DNA from: Desulfobacterales bacterium
GTDB lineage: Bacteria; Desulfobacterota; Desulfobacteria; Desulfobacterales; JAEINQ01
Assembly: GCA_016342285.1 (NCBI GenBank)
Contig: JAEINQ010000004.1
Coordinates: 93,242 to 157,241, forward strand
DNA length: 64,000 nucleotides
Direction of reading: 5' to 3'
Part shown: positions 51,859 to 60,153 of the stretch, piece by piece
Layout: the number at the start of each line of letters is the position of its first letter
Numbering within the stretch: position 1 is the stretch's first letter
Notes under the pieces: model-generated
Seen by the model: the letters and a program-made list of their open reading frames with translations, nothing else
Databases searched by the model: none
Told to the model about the DNA's origin: nothing
Position numbers and translations under genes: made by a program

Positions 51859-51904
51859 GGTGAAATCCCCTTTAAGTGCATGACAGGCCCGATACCCAAC
51901 CGGC

Positions 51905-53002
51905 CTATTCCAGTGTTTTCCTGAACTTTACCACCGCCAGGGTCAGAAACCCGGCGGCCAGCAGGGTCTGGGCCGCAATGGGTTTCCAGAGGCTTTCAAT
52001 CCCAACCCCCTTGACCACGATGCCCTGGAGAATCTGAAGAAACCAGCGCATGGGGTTGAACACGGTCGCCAGTTGAACGCCGTGGGGCATGTTGCGGATG
52101 GGAAAAATAAACCCGCTGAGCAAAATCGCCGGCACCAGGATGAAAAAGGCCGTCAGCAGGGCCTGCTGCTGGGTCCGGGCCGTGACACTGACCAGAAGGG
52201 CCAGGCCGAGGTTGCCCAGCATGTAGATGCCGGCTGTCAAGGCCAGCAGGGGCAGGCTGCCGTGGATCCGGATCCCGAAGACCGCCATGGCAATGGCAAA
52301 CATCAGGATCATGGTGACAAATCCGGTGATCAGAAATGGCAGGGTCTTTCCCAGGATAAACTCGGTCCGGCGGATCGGGGTGACCATCACCTGCTCGATG
52401 GTCCCGATCTCCTTTTCCCGGACAATGGCCAGACTGGTCAGGACCAGCCCGATGAGCATGAGCATCAGGGCGATCAGGCTCGGCACAAAATAGTATTTGC
52501 TCTCCAGGTTGGGGTTGAACCAGACCCGGGAGTGGACCGAAAAAAGCGGTGATGGGCCCGGCCGGTCCGCGTTAAACCGGGCCGCTGCCTGGCCGGCATA
52601 GTTCATGATGACGGCGGTGTCGTTGTTCAGGGTGCCGTCGGCGATAACCTGGACCCGGGCGAGGCGGCCGGCCCTGAGGTCGGCGGCAAAATTCTCTGGT
52701 ATCCGAATCGCCGCCCGGATCCGACCCGCATCGAGCAGGCCCTTTACTCTCTTGTCGGACCTCAGCACAACGGCCACGTCAAAATAACCGCCGGCGGAAA
52801 ACGCAACCGTCAGTGCCCGGCTCTCGGGGGTGTTTTCCGGATCGACCACAGCGGTCCGGATATGGGCCACATCGGTGGTCAGGGCAAAGGCCATCACCGT
52901 AAGCTGGACCAGGGGCATGACCAGGACCACGGCCCGCATGCGCGGGTCGCGAAGCATCTGAAGGAACTCTTTGACCAGCATGGATTTGAGTCGTCGGATC
53001 AT
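51905..53002 (-). CDS. ybhR: ABC-2 type efflux permease (YbhR type)
   Basis: 365 residues, the usual ABC-2 permease layout: an N-terminal cytoplasmic LVKEFLQMLRDPRMRAVVLV helix, a large periplasmic loop (AFSAGGYFDVAVVLRSDK to FNPNLESKYYF), then five hydrophobic segments including SLIALMLMLIGLVLTSLAIV and VREKEIGTIEQVMVTPIRRT. It overlaps no gene but lies 3 bases behind its sister permease. The pair should be the membrane part of one exporter with YbhF-like ATPase. Confidence 0.88.
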   Translation of the reverse strand: MIRRLKSMLVKEFLQMLRDPRMRAVVLVMPLVQLTVMAFALTTDVAHIRTAVVDPENTPESRALTVAFSAGGYFDVAVVLRSDKRVKGLLDAGRIRAAIRIPENFAADLRAGRLARVQVIADGTLNNDTAVIMNYAGQAAARFNADRPGPSPLFSVHSRVWFNPNLESKYYFVPSLIALMLMLIGLVLTSLAIVREKEIGTIEQVMVTPIRRTEFILGKTLPFLITGFVTMILMFAIAMAVFGIRIHGSLPLLALTAGIYMLGNLGLALLVSVTARTQQQALLTAFFILVPAILLSGFIFPIRNMPHGVQLATVFNPMRWFLQILQGIVVKGVGIESLWKPIAAQTLLAAGFLTLAVVKFRKTLE

Positions 53003-53005
53003 GGG

Positions 53006-54142
53006 TCATCCTTCCAGGGTCAGGCGCATCTTCCGGTGGGCCAGCACCACCATGACCGCGGCGTAGAGGGTCAACAGGGCCGCGTCCAGCCACAGGATCT
53101 CCAGGCCGATCCCCTTGAGATAGATCCCCCGAAGCATGGTGATAAAATAGCGGCCCGGAACGAGAAAGGTGATGGCCTGGATCGGCAGGGGCATGTTGTG
53201 AATACCGAAGACAAACCCGGAAAGGATCAGGGTCGGCAGATATCCCAAAACCAGGGCGATCTGGTTGGCCAGGACCTGGGTCTTGAGGACAATGCTCAGC
53301 AGCAGCCCCTGGAACAGGGCGCCGGTGAGAAAGATCGAAGCCGAGGCAAAAAGAAGGCCCGTGCTTCCGCGCAGCGGCACGTCAAAGACCCAGCGACCCA
53401 CCACCACGGCAATGGCCACGTCGGTGAGCCCGATGACAAAATAGGGCACCACCTTGCCCAGGACCAGTTCCGGCACCCGGATCGGGGTGCTGATAAGCTG
53501 TTCCATGGTGCCGGTCTCCCACTCCCGCGCCACGGTCACGCTGGTGAGCATGGCGGCGATCACCACCATGACCAGGGCAATGATGCCGGGAATGATGACG
53601 TTTTGGCTTCGAAGGTCGGGGTTGTACCAGGCCCGCGGTTCCAGTTCCACCCCCCCCGGCCCGCGCCTTACCCCCTGCCGGTGCAGCCGCTCCACAGTCA
53701 GGCGACCGGCGTAGATCCGCCCTACGGCGGTGACATATCCCAGGGCCAGGGTGGCATTGTTGGTCTCGCTGCCGTCCACCAGGGCCTGAATAAAGGCGGC
53801 CCTGCCCCCGGTGACCCGATCGGCAAAATCCGACGGAATCACCAGGGCCACCATGGCCTCGCCCCGGTCGAGCAGGCCGCGCAAATCCCGGTCGTTGTCC
53901 ACGTACCGGGTCAGGGAAAAATACGGCGAACCGTCATAAAGGCTCAACAGGTCCCGGCTTTGGGGGGTGTTCGATCGGTCCCAAACCGCCGTGGGCACAT
54001 CGGTGAGATCCATGGTCAGGGCGTAACCGAACAGAGCAATGAGAAGAATCGGTATGGCGACAGAGAGCACCAGGCTGCGCCAGTCCCTGACCACATGGAT
54101 AAACTCTTTTCGGGCAACGGCCCACAGGCGGTAAAGATTCAC
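53006..54142 (-). CDS. ybhS: ABC-2 type efflux permease (YbhS type)
   Basis: 378 residues. LYRLWAVARKEFIHVVRDWR, VTGGRAAFIQALVDGSETNN and VAREWETGTMEQLISTPIRV are standard for the YbhS/YhhJ permease group. The start is GTG at 54142 with AAAGGAG upstream; the longer reading frame to 54256 runs into an R2 repeat and is not coding. It is paired with YbhR downstream. Confidence 0.88.
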   Translation of the reverse strand: MNLYRLWAVARKEFIHVVRDWRSLVLSVAIPILLIALFGYALTMDLTDVPTAVWDRSNTPQSRDLLSLYDGSPYFSLTRYVDNDRDLRGLLDRGEAMVALVIPSDFADRVTGGRAAFIQALVDGSETNNATLALGYVTAVGRIYAGRLTVERLHRQGVRRGPGGVELEPRAWYNPDLRSQNVIIPGIIALVMVVIAAMLTSVTVAREWETGTMEQLISTPIRVPELVLGKVVPYFVIGLTDVAIAVVVGRWVFDVPLRGSTGLLFASASIFLTGALFQGLLLSIVLKTQVLANQIALVLGYLPTLILSGFVFGIHNMPLPIQAITFLVPGRYFITMLRGIYLKGIGLEILWLDAALLTLYAAVMVVLAHRKMRLTLEG

Positions 54143-54163
54143 CGATGGGGCTCCTTTCATCAA

Positions 54164-54250
54164 GAGTCCTGGCCCGAAGGACCAGGCTTTGGGTTGCCCC
54201 TGAAAGGGGCTGCGATACGTCGCTTCCAGTTCGAAATGCCTTAAATGAAG
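54164..54250 (-). repeat. R2 dispersed repeat copy within the efflux operon
   Basis: AGTCCTGGCCCGAAGGACCA, GGCTTTGGGTTGCCCCTGAA, AGGGGCTGCGATACGTCGCT and TCCAGTTCGAAATGCC on the plus strand. It is nearly the same as 30053-30137 in its second half. It separates ybhF from ybhS by 150 bp. Confidence 0.75.
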
Positions 54251-54292
54251 CCGCATCTCTATTTTTCGAGCAATCTCTCCCCATTTTCGGAA

Positions 54293-56239
54293 CTATCCGT
54301 CGTTCTTCCGGTCCTCGCCCTCGATGAGAGAGACAAAGACATCTTCCATATTGGGCGGAATCTTTTCCACAACAGCTCCGTGGATCCCCATGCGGCCCAG
54401 GGCGGCCTTGATGTCGGCCTCGCCCTGTTCGGCATCGGCCACGGTCACATGCAGGCCCGATCCGAAAAGGGCGGCGGCAATCACCCCGTCCAGGGCTTCG
54501 ATGGTTTCGATCAGATCCTGGGGCCTGGGGCAGCGCAGATCCAGAAGGGTCTGTCCGGCCAGGCGAGTCTTGAGGCGATGGGGCGAATCCAGGGCCACCA
54601 TCTTCCCGTGGTAAATCAACGCGACCCGGTCACAGTACTCGGCCTCTTCCATGTAGTGGGTGGTGACAAAGACCGTCACCCCCTGTTCGGCCATGTCGTA
54701 AATCAGGTCCCAGAACCGCCGGCGGCTCAGCGGGTCCACCCCGCTGGTCGGCTCATCGAGAAAGACGATGGGCGGTTCGTGCAAAATGGCGCAGGCCAGA
54801 GCCAGGCGCTGCTTCCAGCCTCCGGCCAGAAGCCGGGTCATACGCGTCTGCCGCCCCTCGAGTCCGGCCATGGCCACGGCCCAGGCCTTTCGCCGGGCCA
54901 ATCGCGGCCCGGCGAGCCCGTAGATTCCACCGTAAAAATCGATATTCTCCGACACCGTCAGGTCCTCGTAAAGGGAAAAGCGCTGGCTCATGTAACCGAT
55001 CTGTGCCTTGATCTGTTCGGCTCCGGTGACCATGTCGACGCCGGCCACGCGGCCCGTTCCATCGCTAGGGGCCAGCAGCCCGCAGAGCATGCGGATGGTG
55101 GTGCTCTTGCCGGCGCCGTTGGGGCCGAGGAAGCCGAAAATCTCGCCCCGGGGCACGGAAAAGGTCAGATCATCAACCGCCGTGAATTGGCCGAACCGAC
55201 GGGTCAGGTTCTTCACCTCGACCGCCGGAAAAAGGAGCGGGTCCGCCTCCGGCGCCGTCGATGCGCTTCGGGGAGGGGCCACAGGCACCGCTGCAAGGAA
55301 CTCCGGGCCTTGCCGGCCAAGGGTATGGACGAAGATATCCTCGAGGGTGGGCGAAATCTGCCGAATTTTTACCGTGGCGAGCCCTTCCCGGTCCAAAGAC
55401 GCGGCGATCCTCTCCCCGGTCTCCACCGGATCATGGCACACCACGTGAACCGTATCGCCGAAGAGTTCGACACCGTCAACATCTTCCAGGTCTCTGTGTA
55501 AAACTTCCCGAACCCTTCGGGCCCGGGGGCTCCGCACAGCCAGGATCTTGCGGCCGAAACCGCGGCGCAGTTCGTCCGGGGTTCCTTCGGCAATAAGCCT
55601 GCCGCCATTCATCATTCCCACCCGGCTGCAGCGCTCGGCCTCGTCGAGGTAGGCGGTGGTGACAAGAATGGTCACCCCGTCCTTGAGCAGGCGGTAGAGG
55701 ATCCGCCAGAAATCCCTGCGGCTCAGCGGGTCCACGCCGTTGGTCGGTTCGTCGAGCAGGAGCACCTCGGGGGTGTGGATCAGGGCACAGACCAGTTGCA
55801 GCTTCTGTTTCATACCGCCGGAGAGGTTGGCGGCCAGGCGTTTTTTGAAAGGACTCATGCTGGAGAAGGCCAGCAAGCCGTCGATTCGTTCCCGTCGCCC
55901 TTTTCTCGGCTCGCCGTAGAGGTCGGCATAAAAGTCGATATTCTCGGCAACCGTCAAATCCGGGTAAAGTCCGAAACGCTGGCTCATGTAAGCCAGATGG
56001 GCCTTGACCGTCGCCCGGTCTTCGGGCAGATCGCATCCAGCCACCCGGGCACGGCCGTCGCTTGGATCGAGAATTCCGGCCAGCATCCTCAGGGTCGTGG
56101 TCTTTCCGGCCCCGTCCGGTCCCACCAGGCCGTAGATCTCTCCCCGGCCGACCGTCAGGGTCAGTCCGTCCACGGCTGTCTGGTCACCGAAACGCCGGGT
56201 CAACCCCCGGGCGGCAATCACCGGCGCCGGGTCGGTCAC
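54293..56239 (-). CDS. ybhF: ABC-type efflux ATPase with two fused nucleotide-binding domains
   Basis: 648 residues, two complete ABC modules. NBD1 has GPDGAGKTTTLRML, LSGGMKQKLQL and VLLLDEPTNGVDPLSRRDFW. NBD2 has GPNGAGKSTTIRML, LAGGWKQRLALACAIL and IVFLDEPTSGVDPLSRRRFW. This double ATPase is the YbhF arrangement. The GTG start overlaps the end of the HlyD-type gene (GTGA). The linker near residues 305-335 is proline-rich. Confidence 0.92.
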   Translation of the reverse strand: MTDPAPVIAARGLTRRFGDQTAVDGLTLTVGRGEIYGLVGPDGAGKTTTLRMLAGILDPSDGRARVAGCDLPEDRATVKAHLAYMSQRFGLYPDLTVAENIDFYADLYGEPRKGRRERIDGLLAFSSMSPFKKRLAANLSGGMKQKLQLVCALIHTPEVLLLDEPTNGVDPLSRRDFWRILYRLLKDGVTILVTTAYLDEAERCSRVGMMNGGRLIAEGTPDELRRGFGRKILAVRSPRARRVREVLHRDLEDVDGVELFGDTVHVVCHDPVETGERIAASLDREGLATVKIRQISPTLEDIFVHTLGRQGPEFLAAVPVAPPRSASTAPEADPLLFPAVEVKNLTRRFGQFTAVDDLTFSVPRGEIFGFLGPNGAGKSTTIRMLCGLLAPSDGTGRVAGVDMVTGAEQIKAQIGYMSQRFSLYEDLTVSENIDFYGGIYGLAGPRLARRKAWAVAMAGLEGRQTRMTRLLAGGWKQRLALACAILHEPPIVFLDEPTSGVDPLSRRRFWDLIYDMAEQGVTVFVTTHYMEEAEYCDRVALIYHGKMVALDSPHRLKTRLAGQTLLDLRCPRPQDLIETIEALDGVIAAALFGSGLHVTVADAEQGEADIKAALGRMGIHGAVVEKIPPNMEDVFVSLIEGEDRKNDG

Positions 56240-57420
56240 GGCTTGACCTCCATGCGGGCATCGGCCGGCATTCCCGGCTTGAGTCCGCCGTCGGCATTTT
56301 CAATGGCAATCTTGACCCGGTAGACCAGATTCACCCGTGCCTCAAAGGTCTGGACCGACTTGGGGGTGAACTCGGCCTCGCTGCTGATAAAGCGCAGCAC
56401 GCCCCTGTAAGTCTTTTCGGGAAAGGCATCCACGGTAACCGCTGCCGGCTGCCCCAGGCGCACCCGGCCCAGGTCGGTTTCGCTCAGGTAAGCCCGAAGC
56501 CACAGCTTGCCGGTCTCGGCAACGGTCACCACCGGGGTGCCGGGATTGACAATGGCCCCGGGCTCGGCGGATTTACTCAACACCACCCCGTCCAAAGGGG
56601 AAAAGATCTCAGTATCGGCCAGATGCTGCCGGGCCAGGTTCAGGGCCGCCCGGGCCGCCATGGCCCGGGCCCGACCCTGGGCGATGGTTTCCGGCCGAGG
56701 GCCGGCCGAGACCAGGGCGTATTCGGCATCGGCCTGGGCCAGAGCGGCCCGGGCCTGGCGGATGCGCTCTTTGCGGACCCCTTCCACCATCAGGCTCAGC
56801 CCCTGCCGGGCCGCTGCCACCTGGGCCGCGGCCTCCTCGCTGGCACCGCGGAACGTATCACGCTGGGTACGATACCCTTCGAAGGCCTGTTGGCTGATGC
56901 CGCCGTCGCGAAAGACCGCCTCATACCGGTTAAAATCGGCATCGGCCTGATCAAGGCGGCTCCGGGCGGCCCGTTCTGCCGCCTGGGCCCGCGCCAGTTG
57001 GGCCTTGGCCCCATCAATTTCCTGGGCCCGGCTGCCGGTGGCCAGTTCGCTCAGGGCAAACCGGGCCTGGGTCATGCGGGCCCGCGAACGGGCAATCTCC
57101 TCTGGACGACTTCCCGCCTCAAGTTCAGCCAGCACAGCCTCGGCATAAGCCAGATCCGCCTCGGCCCGGGCCGCCTCCAACCGGTAGTCGGCTGCGTCGA
57201 GCCGGGCCACCGCCTGGCCGCGGCGGACCCGATCGCCTTCGTCCACCAAACGATCTTTCAGCCTTCCGGCCAGCTTAAAGGCCAGGTCCACCTGGGTCAC
57301 TTCGATATTTCCCGAAAGCCGGATCTGGCCCGGATCGGCCGGAGCCCGGAAAAAGACCCCCCAAATCCCAACACCGGCGACGGCTGCCGCCGCGGCCAAC
57401 AGAATCAACCGTTTTTTCAT
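56236..57420 (-). CDS. ybhG: HlyD-family membrane fusion protein (YbhG type)
   Basis: 394 residues from the ATG at 57420 with a membrane anchor (LILLAAAAAVAGVGIWGVFF). IRLSGNIEVTQVDLAFKLAG and RLKDRLVDEGDRVRRGQAVA form the lipoyl-like half, a long alpha-helical hairpin follows, and DTEIFSPLDGVVLSKSAEPG is the second lipoyl half. PAAVTVDAFPEKTYRGVLRF completes the beta-barrel. It bridges the inner-membrane permeases and the TolC-type channel. The start overlaps the TetR gene stop (ATGA). Confidence 0.92.
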   Translation of the reverse strand: MKKRLILLAAAAAVAGVGIWGVFFRAPADPGQIRLSGNIEVTQVDLAFKLAGRLKDRLVDEGDRVRRGQAVARLDAADYRLEAARAEADLAYAEAVLAELEAGSRPEEIARSRARMTQARFALSELATGSRAQEIDGAKAQLARAQAAERAARSRLDQADADFNRYEAVFRDGGISQQAFEGYRTQRDTFRGASEEAAAQVAAARQGLSLMVEGVRKERIRQARAALAQADAEYALVSAGPRPETIAQGRARAMAARAALNLARQHLADTEIFSPLDGVVLSKSAEPGAIVNPGTPVVTVAETGKLWLRAYLSETDLGRVRLGQPAAVTVDAFPEKTYRGVLRFISSEAEFTPKSVQTFEARVNLVYRVKIAIENADGGLKPGMPADARMEVKP

Positions 57421-58115
57421 TTTCCCGGTTCCTCGCTGTTTGAAATGATTGCCCGGTCTTGGCAAGCCTCGGCCGAAAGATCGCGAATCTTTTCCATACC
57501 GGCCAGGGAAAACCGGGTAACGTGATCCACCAAATCTTCGAGGGTGGCCTCATCGGTCAGGTCCATACCGGTCAGGCGGGTCACGATGGGCCGGGCCATG
57601 GCATAATGGAAGCACTGACCGATGACACTGATCATGCACTTGGCCACCTCTTTGGGGTCAGCGTCGGGTCCGACCAGATCCCCGACAATAGCGACCAGAA
57701 CCTGGGCCGTGGGCCGGATAAAATCCGCCACCACGTCCTCCAGGAGTTCGGAGGGATCGACCAGTTCCCGAGCCACCAGCCGGCCCTTGCCCGAATCGGC
57801 CATGATCCCGCCCGGTGAAACCAGCCGGTTAAAGGTGGCCCGGACAAAGGCCCGCAAACGTTCCGGCGCCGGCGCATGGGGGGTCAGGCCTCCGTCCACC
57901 GGATAGCGTCGGAAGACCCTTCCGATCAGGTCCAGGGCCACTTCCCGGTACAGGGCCTGCTTGCCGCCGAAATAGTAGTTGACCGCAGCCAGGTTGACCC
58001 CGGCCTGTTGACAAATTCCACGAACCGTGGCTGCCTTGTATCCTTTTCGCCCGAACACGTCACCGGCCGCATCCATGATCCGCTCTCTCGCCGCCCCGGT
58101 CTCCGCCTGATCCAT
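57417..58115 (-). CDS. cecR: TetR/AcrR-family repressor (CecR type)
   Basis: 232 residues. The HTH is RIMDAAGDVFGRKGYKAATVRGICQQAG (shown here only as a span of residues 13-40), followed by VNLAAVNYYFGGKQALYREV. The C-terminal ligand domain is of the CecR/YbiH (DUF1956) type. It is the first gene of the efflux operon and probably its repressor. In E. coli the same order cecR-ybhG-ybhF-ybhS-ybhR is known and responds to toxic compounds. AT-rich repeats directly upstream are likely operators. Confidence 0.9.
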   Translation of the reverse strand: MDQAETGAARERIMDAAGDVFGRKGYKAATVRGICQQAGVNLAAVNYYFGGKQALYREVALDLIGRVFRRYPVDGGLTPHAPAPERLRAFVRATFNRLVSPGGIMADSGKGRLVARELVDPSELLEDVVADFIRPTAQVLVAIVGDLVGPDADPKEVAKCMISVIGQCFHYAMARPIVTRLTGMDLTDEATLEDLVDHVTRFSLAGMEKIRDLSAEACQDRAIISNSEEPGK

Positions 58116-58145
58116 GGCTCTCCCTCTCTTCTCCGACCCGAAACC

Positions 58146-58184
58146 AACGTTTGTTTTAATTGTTTGTATTAAACGTTTGTTTTA
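58146..58184. promoter_or_regulatory. Candidate CecR operator region
   Basis: Two direct repeats of AACGTTTGTTTTA at 58146-58158 and 58172-58184, spaced 26 bp start to start, with a third related TTGTTTGTATT between. The second repeat includes the palindrome AAACGTTT. It lies 31 bases upstream of the repressor start and should overlap its promoter. Confidence 0.6.
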
Positions 58185-58204
58185 TTTCTGTCAAGCCTTT
58201 TCCC

Positions 58205-58290
58205 TCGAAAGAATCCCGGCCCACAGGACCGGGCCTTGGGTTGCCCTTGGAAGGGGCCGGGTTACTGCCCAGATAAGTGTGGAGTGACTA
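58205..58290 (+). repeat. R2 dispersed repeat copy
   Basis: GAATCCCGGCCCACAGGACC, GGGCCTTGGGTTGCCCTTGG, AAGGGGCCGGGTTACTGCCC. It lies between cecR and the radical SAM gene. Confidence 0.7.
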
Positions 58291-58344
58291 AAGTGAGCTA
58301 AAGTGACTAAAGTTGACAGCCCCGTAAAAAGTCCATTTCCCCGC

Positions 58345-58415
58345 AATTCTATCGGCATAGCCAACCAACGCTGACCACGCCACAGGGCACGGATTCCAAG
58401 TACAAATTACAAAAA
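58345..58415 (+). repeat. R3 dispersed repeat copy
   Basis: TTCTATCGGCATAGCC, ACGCTGACCACGCCACAGGG and CACGGATTCCAAGTACAAAT. It lacks the left block found in the other two copies. Confidence 0.6.
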
Positions 58416-58447
58416 GGGAGGGGGTAGATGGTGGCCCCACGTTCCGG

Positions 58448-59980
58448 TCACCGGGCTTGGCGGTTGCGGGCCATAACCGCCAGCGGTGCATGGTTGGAGG
58501 TAAAAAGCGGCGGCTGACGCCGGAGAATGGATGCAATGGCCGGTTGGCGCCGAAAGCGCTTTTCCAGAAATCGTCGCACCCGGCCCCGGGACCAGCCGGC
58601 CGGGTGAACAAAATCCGAATAAAGGTTCAGATCGCCCGCGTAGAAGGAACGGGTGGTAAGCGCCGCCGCCTCAGGGCTGTGGGCCGGCAGGTTAAAGACC
58701 GCCAGGTTGAGGAAGTCAACCGTATCGGCATGGGCTGCGGTAAATTCAAGGGTCCTTTCGGCCGCCGCTTCGTCTTCCCACGGTGTGCCGAAGAGCAGGT
58801 AGACATAGGTGGCGATCCCGGCCCGGTTCAGGGCACCGAGCACGGCGGCAGCCTGGGTCGGGTCGATCCCCTTGCCCATGCGCCTAAGGACGTCGGCATC
58901 GCCGGACTCCAGTCCGAGTTTGATCATCACGCAGCCCGAACGTTTTAAAGCCCGGCAGAATTCCGGATCAGCCAGTTGGGGGGAGACCCGGGCAAACCCG
59001 TACCACGGCGCTACCGTTGGATGGTCGGCCAGGGCACCCATCAGGGCCGGACTCAGGGCGTTGTCCACCAGGTGGATCAGGGCCGGCCGGTGGCGGTCGC
59101 AAAGCGCGTGGAGGTCTGCAATCACCTGCCGCGGCGCACGGGGCCGGTAGCCGCGCCCTTCGGCCCGTTCCGGGCAAAAGGCGCACTTGCTCCAGTAGCA
59201 CCCCCGGGAGGCCGCATAGGGAAGCACCGGACCCGGAGCCAGATAGCCGCTCCGGAAGAAGGCGTCAAAGTCAGGCAATGAACCTTCTTCTTGCCCGGGA
59301 TCCTTGCCGCACAGTTCCAGCAGCAGGTCCTCGCCGGGACCGGCCACCACCCGGTCGACCAGGCCGGCAAAGGGGTTTTGCCAATCCGGCCGACTCATCC
59401 AGGAGGTCACCAGGCCACCGCCAATAATGATCCGGGTCCGGGGAAAACCATGGCGAAGAAAACCGATCAGAGCAAAGGCAGGCAGGGCCTGGCTGAGATA
59501 GTTGAGGCTGATCCCCACCCACGCCGGTGCATCTTCGGTCACGATGGGACCGACCCTCGCCTGAAAATACGGATAGAATACACTCTTTTTGTAATCATGG
59601 GCCGCTGTCAGCAAATCCTGGCTGCGCACGGGCGTCCGGGCACCGTCGTGATAGTCGGCCAGGCCCACCCGGACGCCGGACGGCCTTGAGGCGGCTTCCA
59701 GCAACCGGTTGAGATCAAGAACCGCCCGCCCGTACCGGTCCCGGTGGGCATATATCGGCCATCTAACCAGCGCCTGGCGGTGGGTCTGGCGATGGCGGAG
59801 GGCCCGACGGGTCCAGGTATCGTCGGCCGATGCGACCCCATCCATCAAAAAAAGAAGGGCTTCGGTGCCGGCGTCCAGCACCCGGACCGAGGCCCCGCCC
59901 GCCTTGAGGGCACCGGCCAGGGTGGCAATGCCCACCGGCGGCTCACAGGGCTTGGCGACCGGTGGATGGATCAGAAGCAT
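58448..59980 (-). CDS. Cobalamin-binding-domain radical SAM protein
   Basis: 510 residues. The N-terminus LLIHPPVAKPCEPPVGIATL and KAGGASVRVLDAGTEALLFL matches the B12-binding domain of the BchE-like group. The radical SAM core has SRGCYWSKCAFCPERAEG near residues 256-273, whose cysteines are spaced C-x4-C-x2-C rather than the usual C-x3-C-x2-C. VMIKLGLESGDADVLRRMGK follows. The start at 59980 has AAGGA 9 bases upstream; the frame is open to 60028. The substrate is unknown. It stands divergent from the large oxidoreductase at 60154. Confidence 0.85.
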   Translation of the reverse strand: MLLIHPPVAKPCEPPVGIATLAGALKAGGASVRVLDAGTEALLFLMDGVASADDTWTRRALRHRQTHRQALVRWPIYAHRDRYGRAVLDLNRLLEAASRPSGVRVGLADYHDGARTPVRSQDLLTAAHDYKKSVFYPYFQARVGPIVTEDAPAWVGISLNYLSQALPAFALIGFLRHGFPRTRIIIGGGLVTSWMSRPDWQNPFAGLVDRVVAGPGEDLLLELCGKDPGQEEGSLPDFDAFFRSGYLAPGPVLPYAASRGCYWSKCAFCPERAEGRGYRPRAPRQVIADLHALCDRHRPALIHLVDNALSPALMGALADHPTVAPWYGFARVSPQLADPEFCRALKRSGCVMIKLGLESGDADVLRRMGKGIDPTQAAAVLGALNRAGIATYVYLLFGTPWEDEAAAERTLEFTAAHADTVDFLNLAVFNLPAHSPEAAALTTRSFYAGDLNLYSDFVHPAGWSRGRVRRFLEKRFRRQPAIASILRRQPPLFTSNHAPLAVMARNRQAR

Positions 59981-60042
59981 GTTGACATTTCCTTGCATTT
60001 TTTCAATAGTCTTCCGCTTTTTGTTCAATTCGCAGGCAGGAC

Positions 60043-60105
60043 TCCTGCCTTATAAAGGCAACCCAAAGCCCAATCCTCCGGGCCCGGGCGCTTTATCAGC
60101 CTCCG
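60043..60105 (-). repeat. R2 dispersed repeat, inverted copy
   Basis: AGGACTCCTGCCTTATAAAG, GCAACCCAAAGCCCAATCCT and CCGGGCCCGGGC. Its reverse complement gives the R2 core (GGAGGATTGGGCTTTGGGTT). It lies in the divergent promoter region of the last two genes. Confidence 0.65.
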
Positions 60106-60153
60106 GCATACCCTGAACAGGGTTGGACGGCAAACACTAAATGGCCAATACCC

